The notes under the pieces: generated by a model
What the model was told of the DNA's origin: nothing
The model's database searches: none
Seen by the model: only the letters and a program-made list of their open reading frames with translations
In this document: positions 10,499 through 21,781 of the stretch, in pieces
How positions within the stretch are numbered: position 1 is the stretch's first letter
Layout: each line of letters starts with the position of its first letter
DNA from: Macquaria australasica
Lineage: Eukaryota > Chordata > Actinopteri > Centrarchiformes > Percichthyidae
Reading direction: 5' to 3'
Assembly: GCA_005408345.1 (NCBI GenBank)
Contig: SEMN01000307.1
Location: 186,001 to 250,000 of the forward strand
Length of the DNA stretch: 64,000 nt
Translations under genes and position numbers: made by a program

Positions 10499-10823
10499 TT
10501 AAGCTGGCGAGAGTGTAAGAGGGTATGTGCGGCTGGCTATAGTGCATTTTGTTGTAATGGTGTCCCAGTTGTCTCGTCAGAAATCAATGGGAACCAGGAG
10601 TCTCTGCAAGCACAAGGAGGTCAAGGCTTCGTCTGCCTAAATATTTAATTCTGGGAACACGTCTGGAGCTTTTAAAGATGAGCGCACTTCCCTCTTTTCT
10701 CCTGCCGCGAGTGCGTGCTGACACAAATACACACACTGCACCTTCTTTTTTGGGGTTTACTGTAAATGCACCGTTCACACGCATGTGGCAACACAAAACC
10801 ACGGAGGCACAGATGCCCGTGAA

Positions 10824-10849
10824 AACACACACACACACACACACACACA
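10824..10849. repeat. (CA)n microsatellite
   Basis: About 13 CA units. Confidence 0.95.
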
Positions 10850-11577
10850 TAAACAGACGCGTTCATGCTTGGACGGCACTGCCTGTCCATCCTGGCTCAG
10901 GTCAGGGCTGGGTTAAAATCAATTCTAATCAATTATTAAGAGCTCGGACATCTCAGCAATGCTGGAAAAGGGAGCCAGTGGGTTGAGCTGATGGATAGAG
11001 TCCACTCCTTCCATCGCTGACTTCCCATGGACAACTCCTAAACCACCAAAACTCTTAACAAAAAACCCCTCAAAACTAGAGGGAACATCAATATTATCTG
11101 ATTTGGCCATGTGGGTGAGCTGCATTGTTTTTTCCCTTTTCACTTGGATGACAGGATTTTGAAATAACTTAGTTGGGTTCATTACTTGAACTTTCAGTAA
11201 AGTGAGTTGTATTTGCTAGTTGGACAAAATACTTGAAGTTCAAGAAACTCCCAGACTCCAAAATCATCGGTTCTTATGTGTCTTACACATGTGGGGACTT
11301 TAAAGCCCCAGTGTGAAAGATCACTTTGGAAACCTTTTGAATCCTTTAGTCATGTAGTCATTTATAATAGCTTTAAAAAAGCTTTTCAAAAAGTATAAAA
11401 AGAAAAATAAAGACAACACAAAGGAAGAAGGCTCAGTAAGTTAAGTTGTTCTTCAACTGAGCAAAGTGTAGTGACGGTTATGTTCTTTTTTTATATAAAA
11501 GTAGCTATACCATAGAGGGGAAATACCCTATTGCAACAATTTAAAATGTTCCTTGATATGGTTAATGTGTTGGCAAA

Positions 11578-11912
11578 CAGTTGCCTATTCACACATCCAG
11601 CAGACACAGAGCAACATCAGCATTTATTTGGAGGGGTGTTTCTTGTGACCTTTTAGCTCTGATTTGGTCTCTACCAACTCCTGAGGAAAATATCTTGCTC
11701 TTTAGCTGCTAAATGCTCCACTATGTTCACCAGCTAGTTGCTAACTCTGTCTGTCAGCTGTTTGGTGCTGGAGCCACAAAACCAAAACGATGAACTAACG
11801 GGTGCTAAAACACTCTGTAGACCTGAGAGACACTGCAGAGTTGGATGATAAGTCTGTGTGGGTTTGTAAGTGACCCCTTTCACATTACACATAGTCATTT
11901 GATCCATTGTTC
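11578..11912 (-). repeat. Dispersed repeat, family A, copy 2 (inverted)
   Basis: The reverse complement reads ATGGATCAAATGACTATGTG, then GTGAAAGGGG, CATCGTTTTGGTTTTGTG, AGCATTTAGCAGCTAAAG, GATATTTTCCTCAGGAG, CTGGATGTG and GTTTGCCAACACA. This is the same word order as copies 1 and 3 and the fullest central part of the three. Confidence 0.75.
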
Positions 11913-12249
11913 CAATAAAGATATTGATTAGAGCAGCTTTAAAGGTGCGCTAAATGGACACCTTTTACATTGCAACATTGCTTAGATTAAAAATAATTAT
12001 TTCGTGGAACGATTACATAGAGGATCTTTGCAAGTATGATGTACTTATGAATATGTTTTTACCCCTTTATTTTACCCCTTCTACACCCTATCCAGTAATT
12101 CGGCCTATCCCTAAATAACCAGTATTACTCAATAGTTGTAAACTCACAACTAGCTGGGGAAACACACATATTTCGCAATTATATGCTTGTGTCTTACCCC
12201 CAAATAAAATATCTTTTTAGCAAGCTTTGTTAATTGCATTTTGACATTT
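11913..12249. other. AT-rich non-coding sequence
   Basis: No feature recognised. Confidence 0.4.
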
Positions 12250-12427
12250 TGTCTGATGGGCGTCGTGGCTGGAGCATGAAGTTCACTGGCCAGCACCCAG
12301 CCGTGTCCTCCCCCCAACAGAGGACACGTCAGGGTGGGGCCAGGGTGACCCAGATGGGCCTAACTCCAATCAATGCCAGCTCGTCTTAAGTGTGATCACT
12401 AAAGACAGACAGACAAACACACATAAA

Positions 12428-12430
<3 letters not shown>
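12250..12430. promoter_or_regulatory. Candidate conserved non-coding element, left part
   Basis: GC-rich complex sequence between AT-rich DNA and a long microsatellite. It includes paired GAGGACACGT/GTGTCCTCC words near 12304 and 12321 that form a short inverted repeat. By texture this and the block at 12505-12760 may be one element split by the microsatellite. Confidence 0.35.

Positions 12431-12492
<62 letters not shown>
12429..12492. repeat. (GC)n(CA)n compound microsatellite
   Basis: About five GC units run directly into about 27 CA units. Alternating purine-pyrimidine of this kind is a Z-DNA-prone sequence by established chemistry. Confidence 0.95.
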
Positions 12493-12495
<3 letters not shown>

Positions 12496-12504
12496 CACAC
12501 ACAA

Positions 12505-12760
12505 ATAGGATGGCCATGCCTTGGTCGATGGGCCCCTGGGCTGGTCTGAAAAGGCGTCACATCTTAGAAGCATGTCATTCCAGCCTGATGAGCAATCTGC
12601 CTCATCAAAAGACCTTTATCCCAATCAATAAGGCTTTCGGCAAGGGAGCCCTGCACCGCTTGTCCACAGTCCCTACCGCACACCGCTCTGTGTGACTGCG
12701 TCTCTGTATATGCGTTCAACAGGGGGTATGTTGGTGTGTGTACATTGAGCATGTCAGATG
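12505..12760. promoter_or_regulatory. Candidate conserved non-coding element, right part
   Basis: Complex sequence with CCTTTATCCCAATCAATAAG near 12620, a combination of homeodomain-like and CCAAT-like words, and no repeat character. The small frames across it look accidental. Confidence 0.4.
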
Positions 12761-13220
12761 CAAGGTTTTCATTCGAAGCTGTACACTAATAAGAGGAGGG
12801 GATGTCATTTTTTTTCAGTGCTGATGTCTGCATACGCATTTCGCATGTGTCACTTCAAGTTCAAGTGTGCATGGGTTGGATGTTTGGAGTGTTTTTTGGT
12901 GTTTTTGTTCTGCTGGAGGCCTATGACTGGATCAAAAGTGCTTCAGCATTATGTTTATACATATTTGTCACTGATGGCTTCAAACAGGAAAAATAAAATG
13001 CACTCATATACTAGATGTCTGCTTGTTATGGTGGTCAAGCTGTCTCACACTTCCCCTTCACTCTGTCTTTGCACTCTTTTTCAGTTACTCATTAATTCCA
13101 CTTACTTAAAGATGTACTGCATTCATTTACTTTTGCACTTCCATTAAGTCTGTGAATTTGCCCATTAGTCTTGTTAATCTGTCTCTTCTGAATCCACAAA
13201 GAAGGGATTGCGGCCGCTGA
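12761..13220. other. Unassigned non-coding sequence
   Basis: A 129-codon plus frame (12758-13147) has no recognisable domain and a composition typical of translated non-coding DNA. Nothing else is seen. Confidence 0.4.
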
Positions 13221-13765
13221 TTCAATTCAATTCAATTCAATTCAGTTTTATTTATATAGCGCCATATCATAACAAAGTTATCTCAGGGCACTTTTTCGAA
13301 TAGAGCAAGTCTAGACCGACTCTTTATATTTACAGAGATCCAACAGTTCCCACCATGAGCAAGCACTATGCGACAGTGGCAAGGAAAAACTCCCTTTTAA
13401 CAGGTAGAAACCTCGAGCAGAACCAGGCTCAAGGTGGGCGGTCATCTGCCTCGACCGGTTGGGTTGAAGGGGGAGGGGGGGAGCGGGAGAGAGAGAGAGC
13501 AGGAGGAAAGAGAACATACAGCAGCTCAATACAGCACAGATATGGTAATGGCATTGATGTTAACACCAACGGAAACAACACTAAGAGCAACATTATAATA
13601 GCAATACTAATAACAGCAACAACAGCAATAGCATCAGCGGGTGCAGAGCAGGAGCACGGGGGCAGCAGGCGGCAGCAACCACAGACCCAGACTCCACAGC
13701 TCCAGAGGCAGAAATACCTGCAGAAAGCAACAAAAGGGGAGGGAGAGAGAGAGAGGAGAGAATGT
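13221..13765. mobile_element. Dispersed teleost repeat with TTTATTTATATAGCGCC end
   Basis: It begins with an (ATTCA)n run at 13221-13244, then TTTTATTTATATAGCGCC, AAGCACTATGCGACAGTGGC, GAAAAACTCCCTTTTAACAG, AGAACCAGGCTC and TCGACCGGTTGGG, and ends in GA-rich and AAC/AGC-rich simple sequence. I recognise this order of words as a very common teleost interspersed repeat. Its 140- and 122-codon frames are not genes. Confidence 0.8.
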
Positions 13766-14370
13766 GCTGAATGCTGATAGCACCATGAATTGCGCAACCG
13801 CTATCTGCCCCGTCTCAAGGTTTGATTCACAAAAGATTTTGTGCTAATGACATCACAGCGCAAACACACCCATAAAGTTTTGCAGCTGAGTGCAATTTGC
13901 CCTTCTTTTGCATCTGATTGCAATTATCCATGTGGCAAAGTATAAATGGTGGCTTTGCGCCAAGAACACAGTAGGCAGGACAATGGCAGAGAGGAGTGAA
14001 CTGACATTTTCATTCTGTGAGCTACAATCAAAAAGTGATATTCTCCTTCCAGATATCCACTCATGAACATGCCTGGCATGACAATGCCTTCGCCTGCTAC
14101 AATCACTGCTGCCATGATCACTGGAAAGTCTGGGCGTGACACCCCCTAAAAATTCACTTCAGTTACCACCAACTCTCTGAAGACGCTAATAATTTTCACG
14201 CTAACTGTGTGTGACTATTAGCGTTGGTATTTGTGAATTGAACTTTTTTTGCCATGAGGCTCATTTGCATAGAAAGGCGCCAATTTTGTGCCAAATGTAT
14301 GGATACTCTACCTCATTTAAATACGTGCAAAGCAGCAAGATGCTATTTGCTTGGCAGTTCGCCTGTAAGA
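13766..14370. mobile_element. Possible short DNA-transposon remnant
   Basis: The stretch repeatedly uses GCGCAA, TTTGCATC, TTTGCGCCAAG, GCGCCAATTTTGTGCC and GTGCAAAG words on both strands. This pattern resembles Harbinger-like MITEs known from teleosts. Clear terminal repeats could not be fixed, so the boundaries are approximate and the assignment is inference. Confidence 0.3.
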
Positions 14371-14822
14371 GTTTACAGCCATGCTAGTGACTCTGTGAGG
14401 CTGTACTTAGCTAATTACTGTACTTATTTGCTGATTAGCACTGAACATATGAGGGAATGTCATTACTTTTGCAGGTATTTGGTCATAAACCAAAGTATTG
14501 GACAAATTAAAATTTTGACCTGATGATGCCGCTAAATGAAAAGTTAAGGGATCATCAAAGTGATTACAGTTCATCCTGAGGGGGACATGAATGTGTGTAC
14601 CAAATTTAATGGCAATCAACAAATATTGTTGAGACATTTCACTCAAAACCACAACATGGTGGTGCTAGAGGAAAAGTCAGGGGATCACCAAAGTCATTAG
14701 GATTCATCCTCTGGGGAACAGAGATATCTACCAAACTTCATGGCAATCCACCAAGTAGATGTTGAGATGTTTCATTGGATACGTGAATACTTTACAAACA
14801 AACTTCATGCCTCTAGTTAGTA
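14371..14822 (+). repeat. Dispersed repeat, family B, copy 1
   Basis: It contains two diverged internal copies of a module built on GGTGGTGCTAGAGGAAAAG, TCAGGGGATCACCAAAGTCA, TTAGGATTCATCC and TACCAAACTTCATGGCAATC, followed by GTTGAGATGTTTCA. The same series, in the same orientation, appears at 55112-56178. This is a common percomorph interspersed repeat as I remember it. No coding capacity. Confidence 0.75.
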
Positions 14823-15179
14823 ACACAGGGTCTCTGTTATAGTCTCCAACCTCAAGCTGAGATGACCCTGATGACATCACTATGACATCATCAGTGGTTG
14901 TTTTCTCAGACTTGACAAAGCTCCTCCCGAGCCACAGAAGTCATTATATAACTAGTTTCACAGGCTGAGTAGTACTCCCCATGACTAGTAAAGTGATCTT
15001 TTATGTGTAAAATTGGTGGAGAGCCCCTTCAATTTCTCATGCAAAAAAAAATAAAATGAAATTGGCAGCATGTGTGCTTTGCATCTGTATAATGTGTCAG
15101 CGTATGATAGTCACTCTATGATGACAAATTACCATTCTCTGAGAGTCTTTAGCCTGTTGGCCATTACAGGAGAGCTGTG
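14823..15179. other. Unassigned non-coding sequence
   Basis: No feature recognised. Confidence 0.4.
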
Positions 15180-15530
15180 AATTCATCTCTTATCTTGCTC
15201 ATCCCGCAACTCCCGCAGGGGGCCGGCTAATTAACCTAATAAAAACACTAACCATTTTCCTAAGGTAAATTTAATTGACTTGTCAACGGTGTACATCAAT
15301 ACACATAAGGAGCATTAGTGCTTAGTGGGAAGAGCGTTAAAAGTGGCTGGGAGAGCGTACAAGGAGAGCCTTGTAGAAAAACTGGTTTACCAGCGATCTT
15401 TCCCGCCGATCTGATTGCTCCATTTCCTGTGCGAGTTTGGTGAAAATTATTTCAAATTAAAAGTACAAGCAGCATGTCAAGGAGTTTGGGGCATGAGGCT
15501 TGATTGGCTTAAGGTAAATCTTTCTGTCTG
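15180..15530. promoter_or_regulatory. Candidate conserved non-coding element
   Basis: This is a strong island of complex sequence. It has GGCTAATTAACCTAATAAA near 15224, AATTTAATTGACTTG near 15268, AGGAGCATTAGTGC near 15309 and TCTGATTGCTCC near 15410, and no repeat character. The density of TAAT/ATTA cores within about 350 bp is typical of developmental enhancers. No splice sites or open frames support an exon. Confidence 0.5.
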
Positions 15531-16769
15531 AATAAATAGTCTACTTTTAAGTGTCCTCTTTGTATTCTGGTTAAATCTTTTGATGAACAGGATGATGTGT
15601 TTTGTATTTCTGGAGTTCACAGAAGAAGAAGAAGTTGGTGGTTGGCATGAGTGGTAGTAGACAATATAGACAATAGAAACGCTGTTTCAAAAACCTTCTC
15701 TGCTCCTCTAGGAATACGATTCTGGTGGAGAAAAACTGAATCCTTTCTGAGTGTTTGAAGTGCCTCAAGTGCTGGATGATTACACATCTTTCAGGCCATT
15801 TTTGCCCATGAAATGTTCCACTGTTTTGAATTATGTGCAAAACAGACAGAACATTCAAATTTGGTTCATTCTTCCCCAAATTTCACACATTTTAGCAGAA
15901 AAGTAATTAAATTTAATTTTGATAAGCTGTTCCCTTTCACTACAATTCCTTTTCAAAGTTGTGACACATTTTTTTTAACGTAAACTCTCATAAATCAAGT
16001 TTGCTTTGTGCTTTTGTAACCAAATCTCTGAGGGACATTCTGTCTCTCTCATATTGGACTGCAAACTTTTTTTTGAACATGATCGAGGGTTAAATCCAAG
16101 TCACCGTGTAAGATTCGGTTGTGATTGATGAGGTATTTAATTACAGTGTTAAATAACCCAAATTTGAGCTATATTGCACTTGAAACGTCCAAACTTAGTC
16201 AAAAATCCCCAGTAGGTCCTGCACACAAAAAGGTCAAGAAATATTAAGAAATTTTGCTTTAATGCAACCTATGTTTGGGGTATCTGGGGTCAAGAGAGGC
16301 CGCATTGAAAATAAATGTCTTTGCGTATTATGGACTGTACAAATACCATGTTCTATTCAATGTTTAGTGATTGTTTGCAGCAAATCTAAAGTCAAGATCA
16401 TCAGTGCAGTTGTTTAACTGTAGAAGCTAAACTCTCTCAGGTTGTTGGAACCCCCAGAATTCCAGGAAAAAAATACCAAGATATTACGTAAGTGGCCCTG
16501 ATTACAACACTGCTTGCCCATTTGATAGTTACATTTGATTAACAGAGTGATCTCTGGGAAATGCAGTGCAAAAAAGAAGCACAGCGGCAGTGAACTTTTA
16601 GCTCCGAAATATGGAGACAAAAAATATAAGAAAACTAGAGCTAGAAGTAGAGGAGTGACATGTTCTGTTTTTAAAATGAGATTTTCCTTTCTCTTTCTTC
16701 CTCCTCTCTCTAGCTGCACTCTTCCTTCCATCTCTGTGTAACAGAGGAAGAGACAGAGAGAAACAGCCT
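15531..16769. other. Unassigned non-coding sequence
   Basis: No gene or recognised repeat. The minus frames at 15571-15879 (102 codons) and 16414-16794 (126 codons) lack any motif. Confidence 0.4.
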
Positions 16770-16890
16770 CCCGCTGCCCGCCTTCCTGCCTCATCCTGTT
16801 AATGTTAATAGCGCCGGCTGATGTTTTAATAAATTGAGCTTGATTAAGAAGATTGTCGCCCTTTTGATTCTAATGGGGTCTTAAACAAAC
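16770..16890. promoter_or_regulatory. Candidate conserved non-coding element (short)
   Basis: A compact block with GTTAATGTTAATAGCGCC, GTTTTAATAAATTGAGC and TTGATTAAGAAG, distinct from the purine/pyrimidine-rich left flank. Texture-based call. Confidence 0.4.
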
Positions 16891-16964
16891 TCTACTGTGA
16901 TAGAATAATCATGAAAAAAAAAAACCCATTGGAGGAGTGTGGAGTGTGTGTGTTTCTGTGTGAG

Positions 16965-17002
<38 letters not shown>

Positions 17003-17109
17003 AGATGCCTCTGCCTGTGTGTTGAGAAGTGAGATCTGGGTTGGAGAGTGTGTGGAAGCACCCATTGATACCGTGTCTTCACTGGGGAGTGTCAGCCTCA
17101 CTGTGTGTA

Positions 17110-17143
<34 letters not shown>

Positions 17144-17149
17144 TGTGTG
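16965..17149. repeat. (GT)n and (CT)n(GT)n microsatellites
   Basis: (GT)n lies at 16965-16999 and (CT)n(GT)n at 17110-17149, with about 110 bp of unique sequence between. Confidence 0.93.
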
Positions 17150-17340
17150 AGATGGTTTACGAGCGCTCTTCTCCCTCGACCATTAAGCTCCTTCCTCTGG
17201 TCTCTCCCTGTGGTGGTGTAATGACCTGCAATCAGCTCTGAGTGTATCTCCATTAAAAGGCCTTTCCCTTCCCATCCTGCACCGAGGCAAACGGCTCTGT
17301 TAGGGGAGATTAAAACACACAGGAGGCTCGGCTTCATCTC
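17150..17340. promoter_or_regulatory. Candidate conserved non-coding element
   Basis: Complex sequence with GACCATTAAGCTCC near 17178, GTAATGACCTGCAATCAGC near 17217 and CCATTAAAAGGCC near 17250. Together with 16770-16890 it may be one element interrupted by microsatellites. Confidence 0.4.
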
Positions 17341-17751
17341 TAGTTATTACAGATCTATAGTCTTACTCTTACCGCCCACCATGATGGGTATAGTTTGGTT
17401 ATCTAGTGTGGGAATTTTTCAGATATGTACTTCTCTGTAAGAGTGGGTTATCCTTTGTTGTATTTTCTCAGTTTTACATCATTTGGCTATTGCTCTTTGC
17501 CTGGGAACTTATAAACGTCATCACCTAAAGGGCAATTTGTTTTACAGCATAGTTAAAATGTAACTTTAAATATTATAAGAAGAAGAGATATTGTGATTGC
17601 TTAATCCAAGTAATATTAAAAAATGAGCTACTACTTTTCTGGCAAATGTCTTGCAGTAACTTACAGTAAACTAACTAATTCTACGCATTATTAATAGGGA
17701 TGTCTCCATCAAGTTTTTTTTTTTTTTTAATCTGCTGATACGAGTTATTGC
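17341..17751. other. Unassigned AT-rich sequence
   Basis: No gene. A TTTGGTTATCTAG word at about 17394 recalls the miR-9 seed strand but lacks the matching hairpin arm (see rejected). A T-run lies near 17717-17728. Confidence 0.4.
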
Positions 17752-17871
17752 AGGTTTAAAGGTGTTGCCAGGCATGTTTTTGAGCTTTAGACAGAGCCAG
17801 GCTAGCTGTTTCCCCTTGTGTGTTTATACTAAGCTAGGCTAACCCTGAAATGTGGAACTATTCCTTTAACA
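17752..17871 (-). repeat. Dispersed repeat, family C, copy 1 (inverted)
   Basis: The reverse complement reads AGCCTAGCTTAGTATAAAC, then GGGGAAACAGCTAGCCTGGC, TCTGTCTAAAGCTCAAAAA and GGCAACACC. It matches 27674-27796 in the opposite orientation. A widespread teleost repeat fragment; no coding capacity. Confidence 0.75.
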
Positions 17872-18255
17872 AGGAGTCTCCTTTTATAGGCCTCCTCTTT
17901 TCCAGTCACCTTGTAACTCATATTTTTGTCCAAGCAAAATAATACAAAACAGCACTGTAATACATTTACAACACATTCCCATGGTTTTTGTCAGCAGCCT
18001 TGGGCTCAGGGTGATTGGCATCCTTTTGGTCTTTCTCTCTTAACCTCTTGACCTCTTCTCCAGTGTGGTTTTATACTGTACTGGAGGAGTTTTTCAGTAG
18101 TAAGTTAAATATTAATTTAATGGCAACCACACACATATACCAGTATATTCCTACTACTCCTCAGAAAGAAAAGTGTCTATTTGAAGTGAAGTGTTGTCCT
18201 TTTATAAACGAGAACGCCTAAATACAGGCTAACATATTTCAGTCACTGCGTGTTA
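17872..18255. other. Unassigned non-coding sequence
   Basis: No feature recognised. Confidence 0.4.
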
Positions 18256-18440
18256 CACTAATCCTGTTGTTCAAACGCAGGATCCCCCACCATTTCTTAT
18301 TAGCAATGTACACAGGCATCTCCCAGAAATTAATGACATCTATTTATGAAAAATGTTGGCTAACAATTTAATGCTATGTGGGCAGCAGCCAGGCTGATTA
18401 AATTACAACAACTGTATTCCTACGGAGCTCAGGCTTTGGA
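18256..18440. promoter_or_regulatory. Candidate conserved non-coding element
   Basis: This contains TTCTTATTAGCAATGTAC, AGAAATTAATGACATC, TATTTATGAAAAATG, AACAATTTAATGC and CTGATTAAATTAC within about 130 bp. It is a dense set of homeodomain-type cores in complex sequence. Call by eye. Confidence 0.4.
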
Positions 18441-18684
18441 CAAGAGAATGAAAAGCGTGTTTCAAAGGAAGGAGTTTTACCATTATGTCTCCTCACAGTA
18501 TGTCTTATTCCATATACTGTGTTGTGTGCTATTTCAAACCAAAATGCATCACTGTTTAAAGGGTGGTCTCTCTTCATATCAAGCACCAAGACTGAAATAG
18601 TGCACCAAGTGGCTGTTGCAGTATCCAGCCGTTCTAAAGGACCATTGATGTGTTTTAAAATGTCTGTACTCAGTTGATACTGTC

Positions 18685-18838
18685 CATTTATCTGCTTTCT
18701 AAACCGCTTATCCTGCTCAAGGTCAAGGGGGCTGGAGCCTATCCCAGCATGCATTGGCGAGGTATCGCCAGTCTATCACAGCACTATAATAACAGATAGA
18801 AACACGCAAATACATTCACATTTATGGGTAGTTAGGAG
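18685..18838. repeat. Dispersed teleost repeat fragment (CCGCTTATCC type)
   Basis: The words TCCATTTATCTGCTTTCTA, AACCGCTTATCC, GGGGGCTGGAGCCTATCCCA and CGCCAGTCTATCACAG match a very common teleost repeat in order. It is truncated where the palindromic element at 18839 begins. Confidence 0.8.
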
Positions 18839-19006
18839 TTTCCAGAGTTGCATTCAACTTCCTCTTATGGTCTTCCTTAGTGGATAGAGTTTGCTCGGTT
18901 GTCATGGGGATGGCTCAGATGTCATCATGCAACCTAAGTATTGATCTCTGGTCTCTGGTGATAATAGGAGGTCGTATATGTATACGTATGTGTTGGTTGT
19001 ATATAG

Positions 19007-19639
19007 CAGGGGTTCCAAAACTTTTTCAGCTCGAGACCCAAAAGAGAAATTTGGTTTCTCCCCAGGACCCAAACTTACAAAAATATCATGACTTGCCATA
19101 ACATCTACATTTATAAACTACTAATAAAGAACATAACAAACCATGAAATGCCGTGAAAGAGACAGAGAGGTAGATGACAGAGGATATTATCATTAAAAAT
19201 CACCACTCTCATTTGTCACCACCACATTAGTCATACACACACACACACACACACACACGGAATTTCTTACATTTGTCCGGCATGGAAACTAACACACATA
19301 CACACTAACTAGGTTAATACAAATGTAACACACACATTACTGACTCTTCCACTGTCAAAACAATGTTGAATCAATGCACTTTGCTGCCTAATCCACATTA
19401 AACAGCCCCGCACACAGCATCTCAGCTGAACAGACCGGCGTAGCAAAAACAAAGTAGTTACTGGAAGTAACTCCAGTTCTGTGAGTATGTGCATAGCACG
19501 CAGCATTTGAGCTGAACCGACCAGCGTATGAATTCAGATATCATAGCATTGTTATGCATTTTAATCCACCAATTGGCGACCCAATAAAAACGGGCCAGTG
19601 ACCCATTTTGGGTCGCGACCATAAGTTTGGGAAAGACTG
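19007..19639. mobile_element. Non-autonomous hAT transposon with exact 8-bp target duplication
   Basis: The left end is CAGGGGTTCCAAAACTTTTT; the right end reads back as CAGTCTTTCCCAAACTTAT. The word GTATATAG flanks both sides (18999-19006 and 19640-19647), giving the 8-bp target duplication characteristic of hAT elements. CCC-AACTT termini and GGGTCGCGACC near the right end are typical. At 633 bp, with a (CA)n at 19235-19258 and no transposase frame, it needs enzyme from another copy. Confidence 0.9.
19235..19258. repeat. (CA)n microsatellite inside hAT
   Basis: About 12 CA units within the transposon. Confidence 0.95.
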
Positions 19640-19866
19640 GTATATAGGTTTAGGTCACGTGATGGCGACTGAGCCATCTCCATGACACCTACTGTGGAAG
19701 ACTGTGAGATGTGGTTGAAAGCTCCGGAAAAAAGGTAGCAAGCAGACCTTAGTTAAGATTTTTATTCATTTATTTTGATAGCATCACCACTACATTCAGG
19801 ACCAAAGTTCTAAAATCGCAATAATCTCAAAACTGATATAATGCTAATGCTAATAGATCCACCAGT

Positions 19867-20170
19867 CAAAGGCTATGTTCACACTGCAAGCCTTTGTGCA
19901 CAATTCGGATTTATTTCTCAGATCTGATTTTTTTGTTTGGCTGTTCATATTATTTTTTAAATGTGGCCAATATCAGATTCCAGTGTGAACTGGTCACGGT
20001 CCTGAACTGACCCGCATGCGCAAAAGATGTCACATGCAGCACGCAAGTAAATGGAGGCCACTGAATTTAGCGTTTACGGTTTCATTCTTAAGCTGATGTG
20101 CAGTGGAAGTCAGAGAATTCGTGAGCAGATCCGTACCTCCTGCTCAATGGGTACTGCGCATGTACAACTC
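19867..20170 (+). repeat. Dispersed teleost repeat (GCTATGTTCACACTGC type)
   Basis: The words GGCTATGTTCACACTGCAAG, CAGATCTGATTTTTTTGTTT, TTCCAGTGTGAACTGGTCAC, GACCCGCATGCGCAAAAGA and TACTGCGCATGTAC occur in the order known for a common percomorph repeat. The right limit is approximate. No frame of interest. Confidence 0.65.
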
Positions 20171-21594
20171 TCAATGTATGTATGTCACACATACATGTAC
20201 ATCATATAAGTCACCATCATCATGTAGCACGCGAATCCAGTGGAAACAATGTAGTTTTGTCTGTCATGTCAATGATCAGTGCTTATCCCTCTTTTGCTTG
20301 TTTAATCTTTAAACATCATAATTTTCTCTTTGAAGGTTTTGATTAACACAGTTATGTGTTGGCTCTAATCAACACTGGATACTGGTGGAGATGTACTGCA
20401 ACCAGCCTGGGTCCCAGCTGAAGCATTAAGTGTGTAACCCACGTGGGCGCTGTAGGCAATTCTCAAGTATTTTTCTTAAATTCTAAAGATAGGCTCCATG
20501 GTCAACAGGACAGGATGTGACAAGAGGACAGCTCACAACATAGAGAAGCTTCAATGAGCTGCTCCCGTTGCAAGGTCCCTACTTTTGTTATTACCATAGC
20601 AACCTCCCCAACTTCAAAGTTAGGGTTGGGTGCCGAGGCTGGACATTGGTGCTGAACCAATGCTGACCACATGCACAGAAATGGAATGCACACACACATG
20701 ATCACGCCACACACACAGGTATAGTGTGTATGATATGACATCAGACACAGACAAGCATGTTTAAACATATAATGCACTGCATAATTAGTTTGGTATTCTC
20801 ATGAGTGTTGACTGATGCACCGGCTGATAAAGGGAAACACATGTAACTCTGACTATGACTATGATTATGACTATAAGAGCTATGTCATTTACTCTCAATT
20901 GGTTGTGAAATTATATTAATACCATAGGTGTTGTTACTTGATTAGGTCTGTTTTTACTGTTGTCAGTATGTATTTGTGTTATAGATATTTATTTTATTTA
21001 GTTTTTATTATTAATTTATTCAAGTATTGTAATTTTTATGTTGTTCTATTTTCATGATTCATTCATGATTACTCAAATGTTTCTGTAGTCGATGAAAAAC
21101 ATAAATAAAGTTGCTAAAAAAAAAAACAACGTATAATGAACATAATCACAACACACAGACGAAAAACATACTGAAGTGTTTATGCTTTTTGAACACAAAA
21201 GGAAGGTGGTGCACACACACACACACAGGCAATAAGACACACGCCAATGCAAAGATATTGATACTTTTTTTATTCATACAGAATGTACTGTCAAACAAAC
21301 AGAAAATAAGTCAAAGACTTGAATATACCTGCCCAGCATGAACACAAAATGTACATGTATGATTATGTCAAACCCAGATTCAAACCCAGGACCATATTTG
21401 GTGATTGGTGATTTAAATGATCAGATAAACTGGATTAAATGCCCCCAGATGGTTTGAGAATATTCTCAATATATTCTCAATAAAAGTTTAATCACAGTGA
21501 GAGAAGGCCATGTACCCAATTATCACTGTAACCACTGATCGTAGAATGCACTGTACAGAAAAACATACTTAATACTATCATTTAAACTTGATTA
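20171..21594. other. Unassigned non-coding sequence
   Basis: No gene. There is a short (GACTAT)-like tandem at about 20848-20878 and an A-run near 21114. The minus frame at 20502-20777 is partly CA-repeat. Confidence 0.4.
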
Positions 21595-21745
21595 AACTTG
21601 ACTATTTTCTGATTATTCAATGAATTGTTTGGTTTATAAAATGAGAACAGTAAAAAAAATATCCATCACAATTTCCCAGAGCTCAGAGTGACTTCTTCAC
21701 ATTACTTGCTTTGTCCATCTGACTGTTCAAACCCACAAATTATTG
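21595..21745 (+). repeat. Fragment of dispersed inverted-repeat family D
   Basis: It carries GACTATTTTCTGATTATTCA, ATGAATTGTTTGGTTTATAA, ATCACAATTTCCCAGAGCTC and TGCTTTGTCCATCTGACTG. These are the order and wording of the internal part of the repeat whose ends are seen at 30303-30609. A very short piece of the same family may lie at 22920-22970. Confidence 0.6.
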
Positions 21746-21781
21746 AGCGGAAAGTTCACACTTGACCTTGGAAATAGTAGT

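Larger units (their letters stand above)
10252..11577. other. Non-coding sequence rich in simple repeats
   Basis: It contains the (TG)n, G-run and (CA)n tracts listed separately. The part at 10625-10745 and the TAATCAATTATTAAGAGC stretch near 10926 have some enhancer-like texture but are weak. No gene is seen; the frames across the CA tract are artefacts. Confidence 0.4.
18839..19760. mobile_element. Palindromic MITE (family P) split by a hAT insertion
   Basis: The left arm (18839-18998) includes ATGGTCTTCC, GGATAGAGTTTGCTCGG, TTGTCATGGGGATGGCTCAG and GTCATCATGCAACC. The right arm (19648-19760) reads back in inverse: GTCACGTGATGGCGAC, TGAGCCATCTCCATGACA, GAAGACTGTGAGATG, GTTGAAAGCTCCGG. The two arms flank the hAT at 19007-19639, which interrupts the element near its centre. 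A second member lies at 21782-22010 and pieces at 50690-50920. Confidence 0.7.

Noticed and set aside
13355..13797. 140- and 122-codon frames on both strands
   Set aside because: They cover a dispersed repeat with GA-rich and AAC/AGC-rich simple sequence.
17390..17420. miR-9-like word TTTGGTTATCTAG
   Set aside because: The rest of the mature sequence does not match, and no complementary arm follows within hairpin distance.
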